A stretch of 64,000 bases of DNA from Balanoglossus misakiensis. Lineage: Eukaryota > Hemichordata. Shown one piece after another: positions 1 to 14,200 of the stretch. Location: positions 14,384,001-14,448,000 of the forward strand of contig CM082580.2 in NCBI GenBank assembly GCA_040954595.2, given 5' to 3'. Made by a program: the position numbers and the translations under genes. Below the pieces are notes generated by a model. That model did no database searches. It was not told the DNA's origin and saw nothing but the letters and a program-made list of their open reading frames with translations. Within the stretch, counting starts at the first letter, position 1. Each line of letters begins with the position of its first letter.

Positions 1-3000
1 TTTGAAAATTCGCAAACTCGAAAAATCTTCGATTTTTGACGATTTTCCTGAGCTATAACCCATGATTTTTTCAAAAAATGAGCAAATTTTGAAAATTCGC
101 AAACTCGAAAAATCTTCGATTTTTGACGATTTTCCTGAGCTATAACCCATGATTTTTTCAAAAAATGAGCAAATTTTGAAAATTCGCAAACTCGAAAAAT
201 CTTCGATTTTTGACGATTTTCCTGAGCTATAACCCATGATTTTTTCAAAAAATGAGCAAATTTTGAAAATTCGCAAACTCGAAAAATCTTCGATTTTTGA
301 CGATTTTCCTGAGCTATAACCCATGATTTTTTCAAAAAATGAGCAAATTTTGAAAATTCGCAAACTCGAAAAATCTTCGATTTTTGACGATTTTCCTGAG
401 CTATAACCCATGATTTTTTCAAAAAATGAGCAAATTTTGAAAATTCGCAAACTCGAAAAATCTTCGATTTTTGACGATTTTCCTGAGCTATAACCCATGA
501 TTTTTTCAAAAAATGAGCAAATTTTGAAAATTCGCAAAGTCGAAAAATCTTCGATTTTTGACGATTTTCCTGAGCTATAACCCATGAATTTTTCAAAAAA
601 TGACCAAATTTTGAAAATTCGCAAAGTCGAAAAATCTTCGATTTTTGACGATTTTCCTGAGCTATAACCCATGAATTTTTCAAAAAATGACCAAATTTTG
701 AAAATTCGCAAAGTCGAAAAATCTTCGATTTTTGACGATTTTCCTGAGCTATAACCCATGAATTTTTCAAAAAATGAGCAAATTTTGAAAATTCGCAAAC
801 TCGAAAAATCTTCGATTTTTGACGATTTTCCTGAGCTATAACCCATGAATTTTTCAAAAAATGAGCAAATTTTGAAAATTCGCAAAGTCGAAAAATCTTC
901 GATTTTTGACGATTTTCCTGAGCTATAACCCATGATTTTTTCAAAAAATGACCAAATTTTGAAAATTCGCAAAGTCGAAAAATCTTCGATTTTTGACGAT
1001 TTTCCTGAGCTATAACCCATGATTTTTTCAAAAAATGACCAAATTTTGAAAATTCGCAAACTCGAAAAATCTTCGATTTTTGACGATTTTCCTGAGCTAT
1101 AACCCATGATTTTTTCAAAAAATGAGCAAATTTTGAAAATTCGCAAACTCGAAAAATCTTCGATTTTTGACGATTTTCCTGAGCTATAACCCATGATTTT
1201 TTCAAAAAATGAGCAAATTTTGAAAATTCGCAAACTCGAAAAATCTTCGATTTTTGACGATTTTCCTGAGCTATAACCCATGATTTTTTCAAAAAATGAC
1301 CAAATTTTGAAAATTCGCAAAGTCGAAAAATCTTCGATTTTTGAAGATTTTCCTGAGCTATAACCCATGATTTTTTCAAAAAATGAGCAAATTTTGAAAA
1401 TTCGCAAACTCGACAAATCTTCGATTTTTGACGATTTTCCTGAGCTATAACCCATGATTTTTTCAAAAAATGAGCAAATTTTGAAAATTCGCAAACTCGA
1501 AAAATCTTCGATTTTTGACGATTTTCCTGAGCTATAACCCATGATTTTTTCAAAAAATGACCAAATTTTGAAAATTCGCAAACTCGAAAAATCTTCGATT
1601 TTTGACGATTTTCCTGAGCTATAACCCATGATTTTTTCAAAAAATGAGCAAATTTTGAAAATTCGCAAACTCGAAAAATCTTCGATTTTTGACGATTTTC
1701 CTGAGCTATAACCCATGATTTTTTCAAAAAATGAGCAAATTTTGAAAATTCGCAAAGTCGAAAAATCTTCGATTTTTGACGATTTTCCTGAGCTATAACC
1801 CATGATTTTTTCAAAAAATGACCAAATTTTGAAAATTCGCAAAGTCGAAAAATCTTCGATTTTTGAAGATTTTCCTGAGCTATAACCCATGAATTTTTCA
1901 AAAAATGACCAAATTTTGAAAATTCGCAAAGTCGAAAAATCTTCGATTTTTGACGATTTTCCTGAGCTATAACCCATGATTTTTTCAAAAAATGAGCAAA
2001 TTTTGAAAATTCGCAAACTCGAAAAATCTTCGATTTTTGACGATTTTCCTGAGCTATAACCCATGAATTTTTCAAAAAATGAGCAAATTTTGAAAATTCG
2101 CAAACTCGAAAAATCTTCGATTTTTGACGATTTTCCTGAGCTATAACCCATGATTTTTTCAAAAAATGACCAAATTTTGAAAATTCGCAAACTCGAAAAA
2201 TCTTCGATTTTTGACGATTTTCCTGAGCTATAACCCATGATTTTTTCAAAAAATGACCAAATTTTGAAAATTCGCAAACTCGAAAAATCTTCGATTTTTG
2301 ACGATTTTCCTGAGCTATAACCCATGATTTTTTCAAAAAATGAGCAAATTTTGAAAATTCGCAAACTCGAAAAATCTTCGATTTTTGACGATTTTCCTGA
2401 GCTATAACCCATGATTTTTTCAAAAAATGACCAAATTTTGAAAATTCGCAAAGTCGAAAAATCTTCGATTTTTGAAGATTTTCCTGAGCTATAACCCATG
2501 ATTTTTTCAAAAAATGACCAAATTTTGAAAATTCGCAAAGTCGAAAAATCTTCGATTTTTGAAGATTTTCCTGAGCTATAACCCATGATTTTTTCAAAAA
2601 ATGACCAAATTTTGAAAATTCGCAAAGTCGAAAAATCTTCGATTTTTGACGATTTTCCTGAGCTATAACCCATGAATTTTTCAAAAAATGACCAAATTTT
2701 GAAAATTCGCAAAGTCGAAAAATCTTCGATTTTTGACGATTTTCCTGAGCTATAACCCATGATTTTTTCAAAAAATGAGCAAATTTTGAAAATTCGCAAA
2801 GTCGAAAAATCTTCGATTTTTGACGATTTTCCTGAGCTATAACCCATGATTTTTTCAAAAAATGAGCAAATTTTGAAAATTCGCAAAGTCGAAAAATCTT
2901 CGATTTTTGACGATTTTCCTGAGCTATAACCCATGATTTTTTCAAAAAATGAGCAAATTTTGAAAATTCGCAAACTCGAAAAATCTTCGATTTTTGACGA

Positions 3001-6000
3001 TTTTCCTGAGCTATAACCCATGATTTTTTCAAAAAATGAGCAAATTTTGAAAATTCGCAAAGTCGAAAAATCTTCGATTTTTGACGATTTTCCTGAGCTA
3101 TAACCCATGATTTTTTCAAAAAATGAGCAAATTTTGAAAATTCGCAAAGTCGAAAAATCTTCGATTTTTGACGATTTTCCTGAGCTATAACCCATAATTT
3201 TTTCAAAAAATGAGCAAATTTTGAAAATTCGCAAAGTTGAAAAATCTTCGATTTTTGACGATTTTCCTGAGCTATAACCCATGATTTTTTCAAAAAATGA
3301 GCAAATTTTGAAAATTCGCAAAGTCGAAAAATCTTCGATTTTTGACGATTTTCCTGAGCTATAACCCATGATTTTTTCAAAAAATGAGCAAATTTTGAAA
3401 ATTCGCAAACTCGAAAAATCTTCGATTTTTGACGATTTTCCTGAGCTATAACCCATGATTTTTTCAAAAAATGAGCAAATTTTGAAAATTCGCAAACTCG
3501 AAAAATCTTCGATTTTTGACGATTTTCCTGAGCTATAACCCATGATTTTTTCAAAAAATGAGCAAATTTTGAAAATTCGCAAACTCGAAAAATCTTCGAT
3601 TTTTGACGATTTTCCTGAGCTATAACCCATGATTTTTTCAAAAAATGAGCAAATTTTGAAAATTCCCAAAGTCGAAAAATCTTCGATTTTTGACGATTTT
3701 CCTGAGCTATAACCCATGATTTTTTCAAAAAATGAGCAAATTTTGAAAATTCGCAAAGTCGAAAAATCTTCGATTTTTGACGATTTTCCTGAGCTATAAC
3801 CCATGATTTTTTCAAAAAATGAGCAAATTTTGAAAATTCGCAAAGTCGAAAAATCTTCGATTTTTGACGATTTTCCTGAGCTATAACCCATGATTTTTTC
3901 AAAAAATGACCAAATTTTGAAAATTCGCAAAGTCGAAAAATCTTCGATTTTTGACGATTTTCCTGAGCTATAACCCATGAATTTTTCAAAAAATGACCAA
4001 ATTTTGAAAATTCGCAAACTCGAAAAATCTTCGATTTTTGACGATTTTCCTGAGCTATAACCCATGATTTTTTCAAAAAATGAGCAAATTTTGAAAATTC
4101 GCAAACTCGAAAAATCTTCGATTTTTGAGGATTTTCCTGAGCTATAACCCATGAATTTTTCAAAAAATGAGCAAATTTTGAAAATTCGCAAACTAGAAAA
4201 ATCTTCGATTTTTGATTATTTTCCTGAGCTATAACCCATGATTTTTTCAAAAAATGACCAAATTTTGAAAATTCGCAAAGACGAAAAATCTTCGATTTTT
4301 GACGATTTTCCTGAGCTATAACCCATGATTTTTTCAAAAAATGACCAAATTTTGAAAATTCGCAAACTCGAAAAATCTTCGATTTTTGACGATTTTCCTG
4401 AGCTATAACCCATGATTTTTTCAAAAAACGACCAAATTTTGAAAATTCGCAAACTCGAAAAATCTTCGATTTTTGACGATTTTCCTGAGCTATAACCCAT
4501 GATTTTTTCAAAAAATGAGCAAATTTTGAAAATTCGCAAAGTCGAAAAATCTTCGATTTTTGACGATTTTCCTGAGCTATAACCCATGATTTTTTCAAAA
4601 AATGAGCAAATTTTGAAAATTCGCAAACTCGAAAAATCTTCGATTTTTGACGATTTTCCTGAGCTATAACCCATGATTTTTTCAAAAAATGACCAAATTT
4701 TGAAAATTCGCAAACTCGAAAAATCTTCGATTTTTGACGATTTTCCTGAGCTATAACCCATGATTTTTTCAAAAAATGACCAAATTTTGAAAATTCGCAA
4801 ACTCGAAAAATCTTCGATTTTTGACGATTTTCCTGAGCTATAACCCATGATTTTTTCAAAAAATGACCAAATTTTGAAAATTCGCAAACTCGAAAAATCT
4901 TCGATTTTTGACGATTTTCCTGAGCTATAACCCATGATTTTTTCAAAAAATGACCAAATTTTGAAAATTCGCAAACTCGAAAAATCTTCGATTTTTGACG
5001 ATTTTCCTGAGCTATAACCCATGATTTTTTCAAAAAATGACCAAATTTAGAAAATTCGCAAAGTCGAAAAATCTTCGATTTTTGACGATTTTCCTGAGCT
5101 ATAACCCATGATTTTTTCAAAAAATGACCAAATTTAGAAAATTCGCAAAGTCGAAAAATCTTCGATTTTTGACGATTTTCCTGAGCTATAACCCATGATT
5201 TTTTCAAAAAATGACCAAATTCTGAAAATTCGCAAAGTCGAAAAATCTTCGATTTTTGACGATTTTCCTGAGCTATAACCCATGATTTTTTCAAAAAATG
5301 ACCAAATTCTGAAAATTCGCAAAGTCGAAAAATCTTCGATTTTTGACGATTTTCCTGAGCTATAACCCATGGTTTTTTCAAAAAATGACCAAATTTAGAA
5401 AATTCGCAAAGTCGAAAAATCTTCGATTTTTGACGATTTTCCTGAGCTACAACCCATGGTTTTTTCAAAAAATGACCAAATTTAGAAAATTCGCAAAGTC
5501 GAAAAATCTTCGATTTTTGACGATTTTCCTGAGCTACAACCCATGGTTTTTTCAAAAAATGACCAAATTTAGAAAATTCGCAAAGTCGAAAAATCTTCGA
5601 TTTTTGACGATTTTCCTGAGCTATAACCCATGATTTTTTCAAAAAATGACCAAATTTAGAAAATTCGCAAAGTCGAAAAATCTTCGATTTTTGACGATTT
5701 TCCTGAGCTATAACCCATGATTTTTTCAAAAAATGACCAAATTTAGAAAATTCGCAAAGTCGAAAAATCTTCGATTTTTGACGATTTTCCTGAGCTATAA
5801 CCCATGATTTTTTCAAAAAATGACCAAATTTTGAAAATTCGCAAAGTCGAAAAATCTTCGATTTTTGACGATTTTCCTGAGCTATAACCCATGATTTTTT
5901 CAAAAAATGAGCAAATTTTGAAAATTCTCAAACTCGAAAAATCTTCGATTTTTGACGATTTTCCTGAGCTATAACCCATGATTTTTTCAAAAAATGAGCA

Positions 6001-9000
6001 AATTTTGAAAATTCGCAAACTCGAAAAATCTTCGATTTTTGACGATTTTCCTGAGCTATAACCCATGATTTTTTCAAAAAATGAGCAAATTTTGAAAATT
6101 CGCAAACTCGAAAAATCTTCGATTTTTGACGATTTTCCTGAGCTATAACCCATGATTTTTTCAAAAAATGAGCAAATTTTGAAAATTCGCAAACTCGAAA
6201 AATCTTCGATTTTTGACGATTTTCCTGAGCTATAACCCATGATTTTTTCAAAAAATGAGCAAATTTTGAAAATTCGCAAAGTCGAAAAATCTTCGATTTT
6301 TGAAGATTTTCCTGAGCTATAACCCATGATTTTTTCAAAAAATGACCAAATTTTGAAAATTCGCAAAGTCGAAAAATCTTCGATTTTTGAAGATTTTCCT
6401 GAGCTATAACCCATGATTTTTTCAAAAAATGACCAAATTTTGAAAATTCGCAAAGTCGAAAAATCTTCGATTTTTGAAGATTTTCCTGAGCTATAACCCA
6501 TGAATTTTTCAAAAAATGACCAAATTTTGAAAATTCGCAAAGTCGAAAAATCTTCGATTTTTGACGATTTTCCTGAGCTATAACCCATGATTTTTTCAAA
6601 AAATGACCAAATTTTGAAAATTCGCAAACTCGAAAAATCTTCGATTTTTGACGATTTTCCTGAGCTATAACCCATGAATTTTTCAAAAAATGAGCAAATT
6701 TTGAAAATTCGCAAAGTCGAAAAATCTTCGATTTTTGACGATTTTCCTGAGCTATAACCCATGATTTTTTCAAAAAATGAGCAAATTTTGAAAATTCGCA
6801 AACTCGAAAAATCTTCGATTTTTGACGATTTTCCTGAGCTATAACCCATGATTTTTTCAAAAAATGAGCAAATTTTGAAAATTCGCAAACTCGAAAAATC
6901 TTCGATTTTTGACGATTTTCCTGAGCTATAACCCATGATTTTTTCAAAAAATGAGCAAATTTTGAAAATTCGCAAACTCGAAAAATCTTCGATTTTTGAC
7001 GATTTTCCTGAGCTATAACCCATGATTTTTTCAAAAAATGAGCAAATTTTGAAAATTCGCAAACTCGAAAAATCTTCGATTTTTGACGATTTTCCTGAGC
7101 TATAACCCATGATTTTTTCAAAAAATGAGCAAATTTTGAAAATTCCCAAAGTCGAAAAATCTTCGATTTTTGACGATTTTCCTGAGCTATAACCCATGAT
7201 TTTTTCAAAAAATGAGCAAATTTTGAAAATTCCCAAAGTCGAAAAATCTTCGATTTTTGACGATTTTCCTGAGCTATAACCCATGATTTTTTCAAAAAAT
7301 GACCAAATTTTGAAAATTCGCAAAGTCGAAAAATCTTCGATTTTTGACGATTTTCCTGAGCTATAACCCATGATTTTTTCAAAAAATGACCAAATTTTGA
7401 AAATTCGCAAAGTCGAAAAATCTTCGATTTTTGACGATTTTCCTGAGCTATAACCCATGATTTTTTCAAAAAATGACCAAATTTTGAAAATTCGCAAAGT
7501 CGAAAAATCTTCGATTTTTGACGATTTTCCTGAGCTATAACCCATGAATTTTTCAAAAAATGACCAAATTTTGAAAATTCGCAAACTCGAAAAATCTTCG
7601 ATTTTTGACGATTTTCCTGAGCTATAACCCATGATTTTTTCAAAAAATGAGCAAATTTTGAAAATTCGCAAACTCGAAAAATCTTCGATTTTTGACGATT
7701 TTCCTGAGCTATAACCCATGAATTTTTCAAAAAATGACCAAATTTTGAAAATTCGCAAACTAGAAAAATCTTCGATTTTTGACGATTTTCCTGAGCTATA
7801 ACCCATGATTTTTTCAAAAAATGACCAAATTTTGAAAATTCGCAAAGACGAAAAATCTTCGATTTTTGACGATTTTCCTGAGCTATAACCCATGATTTTT
7901 TCAAAAAATGACCAAATTTTGAAAATTCGCAAACTCGAAAAATCTTCGATTTTTGACGATTTTCCTGAGCTATAACCCATGATTTTTTCAAAAAATGACC
8001 AAATTTTGAAAATTCGCAAACTCGAAAAATCTTCGATTTTTGACGATTTTCCTGAGCTATAACCCATGATTTTTTCAAAAAATGACCAAATTTTGAAAAT
8101 TCGCAAACTCGAAAAATCTTCGATTTTTGACGATTTTCCTGAGCTATAACCCATGATTTTTTCAAAAAATGAGCAAATTTTGAAAATTCGCAAAGTCGAA
8201 AAATCTTCGATTTTTGACGATTTTCCTGAGCTATAACCCATGATTTTTTCAAAAAATGAGCAAATTTTGAAAATTCGCAAAGTCGAAAAATCTTCGATTT
8301 TTGACGATTTTCCTGAGCTATAACCCATGATTTTTTCAAAAAATGAGCAAATTTTGAAAATTCGCAAAGTCGAAAAATCTTCGATTTTTGACGATTTTCC
8401 TGAGCTATAACCCATGATTTTTTCAAAAAATGACCAAATTTTGAAAATTCGCAAACTCGAAAAATCTTCGATTTTTGACGATTTTCCTGAGCTATAACCC
8501 ATGATTTTTTCAAAAAATGACCAAATTTTGAAAATTCGCAAACTCGAAAAATCTTCGATTTTTGACGATTTTCCTGAGCTATAACCCATGATTTTTTCAA
8601 AAAATGACCAAATTTAGAAAATTCGCAAAGTCGAAAAATCTTCGATTTTTGACGATTTTCCTGAGCTATAACCCATGATTTTTTCAAAAAATGACCAAAT
8701 TTAGAAAATTCGCAAAGTCGAAAAATCTTCGATTTTTGACGATTTTCCTGAGCTATAACCCATGATTTTTTCAAAAAATGACCAAATTTAGAAAATTCGC
8801 AAAGTCGAAAAATCTTCGATTTTTGACGATTTTCCTGAGCTATAACCCATGATTTTTTCAAAAAATGACCAAATTCTGAAAATTCGCAAAGTCGAAAAAT
8901 CTTCGATTTTTGACGATTTTCCTGAGCTATAACCCATGATTTTTTCAAAAAATGACCAAATTTAGAAAATTCGCAAAGTCGAAAAATCTTCGATTTTTGA

Positions 9001-11217
9001 CGATTTTCCTGAGCTATAACCCATGGTTTTTTCAAAAAATGACCAAATTTTGAAAATTCGCAAAGTCGAAAAATCTTCGATTTTTGACGATTTTCCTGAG
9101 CTATAACCCATGATTTTTTCAAAAAATGACCAAATTTAGAAAATTCGCAAAGTCGAAAAATCTTCGATTTTTGACGATTTTCCTGAGCTATAACCCATGA
9201 TTTTTTCAAAAAATGACCAAATTTAGAAAATTCGCAAAGTCGAAAAATCTTCGATTTTTGACGATTTTCCTGAGCTATAACCCATGATTTTTTCAAAAAA
9301 TGACCAAATTTTGAAAATTCGCAAAGTCGAAAAATCTTCGATTTTTGACGATTTTCCTGAGCTATAACCCATGATTTTTTCAAAAAATGACCAAATTTTG
9401 AAAATTCGCAAAGTCGAAAAATCTTCGATTTTTGACGATTTTCCTGAGCTATAACCCATGATTTTTTCAAAAAATGACCAAATTTAGAAAATTCGCAAAG
9501 TCGAAAAATCTTCGATTTTTGACGATTTTCCTGAGCTATAACCCATGATTTTTTCAAAAAATGAGCAAATTTTGAAAATTCGCAAAGTCGAAAAATCTTC
9601 GATTTTTGACGATTTTCCTGAGCTATAACCCATGATTTTTTCAAAAAATGAGCAAATTTTGAAAATTCGCAAAGTCGAAAAATCTTCGATTTTTGACGAT
9701 TTTCCTGAGCTATAACCCATGATTTTTTCAAAAAATGAGCAAATTTTGAAAATTCGCAAAGTCGAAAAATCTTCGATTTTTGACGATTTTCCTGAGCTAT
9801 AACCCATGATTTTTTTCAAAAAATGAGCAAATTTTGAAAATTCGCAAAGTCGAAAAATCTTCGATTTTTGACGATTTTCCTGAGCTATAACCCATGATTT
9901 TTTCAAAAAATGAGCAAATTTTGAAAATTCGCAAAGTCGAAAAATCTTCGATTTTTGACGATTTTCCTGAGCTATATAACCCGTAATTTTTTCAAAAAAT
10001 GAGCAAATTTTGAAAATTCGCAAACTCGAAAAATCTTCGATTTTTGACGATTTTCCTGAGCTATAAACCATGATTTTTTCAAAAAATGAGCAAATTTTGA
10101 AAATTCGCAAACTCGAAAAATCTTCGATTTTTGACGATTTTCCTGAGCTATAACCCATGATTTTTTCAAAAAATGAGCAAATTTTGAAAATTCGCAAACT
10201 CGAAAAATCTTCGATTTTTGACGATTTTCCTGAGCTATAACCCATGATTTTTTCAAAAAATGAGCAAATTTTGAAAATTCGCAAACTCGAAAAATCTTCG
10301 ATTTTTGACGATTTTCCTGAGCTATAACCCATGATTTTTTCAAAAAATGAGCAAATTTTGAAAATTCGCAAAGTCGAAAAATCTTCGATTTTTGACGATT
10401 TTCCTGAGCTATAACCCATGATTTTTTCAAAAAATGAGCAAATTTTGAAAATTCGCAAAGTCGAAAAATCTTCGATTTTTGACGATTTTCCTGAGCTATA
10501 ACCCATGATTTTTTCAAAAAATGAGCAAATTTTGAAAATTCGCAAAGTCGAAAAATCTTCGATTTTTGACGATTTTCCTGAGCTATAACCCATGATTTTT
10601 TCAAAAAATGAGCAAATTTTGAAAATTCGCAAAGTCGAAAAATCTTCGATTTTTGACGATTTTCCTGAGCTATAACCCATGATTTTTTTCAAAAAATGAG
10701 CAAATTTTGAAAATTCGCAAAGTCGAAAAATCTTCGATTTTTGACGATTTTCCTGAGCTATAACCCATGATTTTTTCAAAAAATGAGCAAATTTTGAAAA
10801 TTCGCAAAGTCGAAAAATCTTCGATTTTTGACGATTTTCCTGAGCTATATAACCCATAATTTTTTCAAAAAATGAGCAAATTTTGAAAATTCGCAAACTC
10901 GAAAAATCTTCGATTTTTGACGATTTTCCTGAGCTATAAACCATGATTTTTTCAAAAAATGAGCAAATTTTGAAAATTCGCAAACTCGAAAAATCTTCGA
11001 TTTTTGACGATTTTCCTGAGCTATAACCCATGATTTTTTCAAAAAATGACCAAATTTTCAAAATTCGCAAAGTCGAAAAATCTTCGATTTTTGACGATTT
11101 TCCTGTGCTATAACCCATGATTTTTTCAAAAAATGAGCAAATTTTCAAAATTCGCAAAGTCGAAAAATCTTTGATTTTTGACGATTTTCCTGAGCTATAA
11201 CCCACTATTTTTTCAAA
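1..11217 (-). repeat. 87-bp satellite array, orientation domain 1
   Basis: About 129 head-to-tail monomers of an AT-rich 87-bp satellite. I call the orientation minus because the plus strand shows CTATAACCC. The period was measured directly: the CTATAACC box recurs at 53 and 140. Monomers differ by a few recurrent diagnostic changes: AAACTCG or AAAGTCG, GAGCAAAT or GACCAAAT, GATTTTTTC or GAATTTTTC, and TTTTGAAA or TTTAGAAA. Rare indels give 88- or 89-bp units, for example an extra T near 9810 and TATATAACCC at 9974 and 10846. There are no genes here. The long open frames follow from the period being 29 codons. Confidence 0.98.
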
Positions 11218-11241
11218 ATTTGCTCATTTTTTGGAAAAATC
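11206..11241. repeat. Divergent inversion junction 1 (spacer between inverted arms)
   Basis: The array flips here from minus to plus orientation. The left arm ends ...CTATAACCCAC at 11205 and the right arm starts GTGGGTTATAG at 11242, leaving a 36-bp AT-rich spacer. The arms continue as satellite for kilobases on both sides, so the locus is a very long imperfect palindrome with a short loop. Confidence 0.95.
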
Positions 11242-14200
11242 GTGGGTTATAGCTCAGGAAAATCGTCAAAAATCGAAGATTTTTCGACTTTGCGAATTTT
11301 CAAAATTTGCTCATTTTTTGAAAAAAATCATGGGTTATAGCTCAGGAAAATCGTCAAAAATCGAAGATTTTTCGACTTTGCGAATTTTCAAAATTTGCTC
11401 ATTTTTTGAAAAAATCATGGGTTATAGCTCAGGAAAATCGTCAAAAATCGAAGATTTTTCGACTTTGCGAATTTTCTAAATTTGCTCATTTTTTGAAAAA
11501 ATCATGGGTTATAGCTCAGGAAAATCGTCAAAAATCGAAGATTTTTGGACTTTGCGAATTTTCTAAATTTGCTCATTTTTTGAAAAAATCATGGGTTATA
11601 GCTCAGGAAAATCGTCAAAAATCGAAGATTTTTCGAGTTTGCGAATTTTCAAAATTTGCTCATTTTTTGAAAAAATCATGGGTTATAGCTCAGGAAAATC
11701 GTCAAAAATCGAAGATTTTTCGAGTTTGCGAATTTTCAAAATTTGCTCATTTTTTGAAAAATTCATGGGTTATAGCTCAGGAAAATCGTCAAAAATCGAA
11801 GATTTTTCGAGTTTGCGAATTTTCAAAATTTGCTCATTTTTTGAAAAAATCATGGGTTATAGCTCAGGAAAATCGTCAAAAATCGAAGATTTTTCGAGTT
11901 TGCGAATTTTCAAAATTTGCTCATTTTTTGAAAAAATCATGGGTTATAGCTCAGGAAAATCGTCAAAAATCGAAGATTTTTCGAGTTTGCGAATTTTCAA
12001 AATTTGCTCATTTTTTGAAAAAATCATGGGTTATAGCTCAGGAAAATCGTCAAAAATCGAAGATTTTTCGAGTTTGCGAATTTTCAAAATTTGCTCATTT
12101 TTTGAAAAAATCATGGGTTATAGCTCAGGAAAATCGTCAAAAATCGAAGATTTTTCGAGTTTGCGAATTTTCAAAATTTGCTCATTTTTTGAAAAAATCA
12201 TGGGTTATAGCTCAGGAAAATCGTCAAAAATCGAAGATTTTTCGACTTTGCGAATTTTCAAAATTTGCTCATTTTTTGAAAAAATCATGGGTTATAGCTC
12301 AGGAAAATCGTCAAAAATCGAAGATTTTTCGACTTTGCGAATTTTCAAAATTTGCTCATTTTTTGAAAAAATCATGGGTTATAGCTCAGGAAAATCGTCA
12401 AAAATCGAAGATTTTTCGAGTTTGCGAATTTTCAAAATTTGCTCATTTTTTGAAAAAATCATGGGTTATAGCTCAGGAAAATCGTCAAAAATCGAAGATT
12501 TTTCGAGTTTGCGAATTTTCAAAATTTGCTCATTTTTTGAAAAATTCATGGGTTATAGCTCAGGAAAATCGTCAAAAATCGAAGATTTTTCGAGTTTGCG
12601 AATTTTCAAAATTTGCTCATTTTTTGAAAAAATCATGGGTTATAGCTCAGGAAAATCGTCAAAAATCGAAGATTTTTCGAGTTTGCGAATTTTCAAAATT
12701 TGCTCATTTTTTGAAAAAATCATGGGTTATAGCTCAGGAAAATCGTCAAAAATCGAAGATTTTTCGAGTTTGCGAATTTTCAAAATTTGCTCATTTTTTG
12801 AAAAATTCATGGGTTATAGCTCAGGAAAATCGTCAAAAATCGAAGATTTTTCGAGTTTGCGAATTTTCAAAATTTGCTCATTTTTTGAAAAATTCATGGG
12901 TTATAGCGCAGGAAAATCGTCAAAAATCGAAGATTTTTCGAGTTTGCGAATTTTCAAAATTTGCTCATTTTTTGAAAAAATCATGGGTTATAGCTCAGGA
13001 AAATCGTCAAAAATCGAAGATTTTTCGACTTTGCGAATTTTCAAAATTTGCTCATTTTTTGAAAAAATCATGGGTTATAGCTCAGGAAAATCGTCAAAAA
13101 TCGAAGATTTTTCGAGTTTGCGAATTTTCAAAATTTGCTCATTTTTTGAAAAAAATCATGGGTTATAGCTCAGGAAAATCGTCAAAAATCGAAGATATTT
13201 CGACTTTGCGAATTTTCAAAATTTGCTCATTTTTTGAAAAAATCATGGGTTATAGCTCAGGAAAATCGTCAAAAATCGAAGATTTTTCGAGTTTGCGAAT
13301 TTTCAAAATTTGCTCATTTTTTGAAAAAATCATGGGTTATAGCTCAGGAAAATCGTCAAAAATCGAAGATTTTTCGAGTTTGCGAATTTTCAAAATTTGC
13401 TCATTTTTTGAAAAAATCATGGGTTATAGCTCAGGAAAATCGTCAAAAATCGAAGATTTTTCGAGTTTGCGAATTTTCAAAATTTGCTCATTTTTTGAAA
13501 AAATCATGGGTTATAGCTCAGGAAAATCGTCAAAAATCGAAGATTTTTCGAGTTTGCGAATTTTCAAAATTTGCTCATTTTTTGAAAAAATCATGGGTTA
13601 TAGCTCAGGAAAATCGTCAAAAATCGAAGATTTTTCGAGTTTGCGAATTTTCAAAATTTGCTCATTTTTTGAAAAAATCATGGGTTATAGCTCAGGAAAA
13701 TCGTCAAAAATCGAAGATTTTTCGAGTTTGCGAATTTTCAAAATTTGCTCATTTTTTGAAAAAATCATGGGTTATAGCTCAGGAAAATCGTCAAAAATCG
13801 AAGATTTTTCGAGTTTGCGAATTTTCAAAATTTGCTCATTTTTTGAAAAAATCATGGGTTATAGCTCAGGAAAATCGTCAAAAATCGAAGATTTTTCGAC
13901 TTTGCGAATTTTCAAAATTTGCTCATTTTTTGAAAAAATCATGGGTTATAGCTCAGGAAAATCGTCAAAAATCGAAGATTTTTCGAGTTTGCGAATTTTC
14001 AAAATTTGCTCATTTTTTGAAAAAATCATGGGTTATAGCTCAGGAAAATCGTCAAAAATCGAAGATTTTTCGAGTTTGCGAATTTTCAAAATTTGCTCAT
14101 TTTTTGAAAAAATCATGTGTTATAGCTCAGGAAAATCGTCAAAAATCGAAGATTTTTCGAGTTTGCGAATTTTCAAAATTTGCTCATTTTTTGAAAAATT

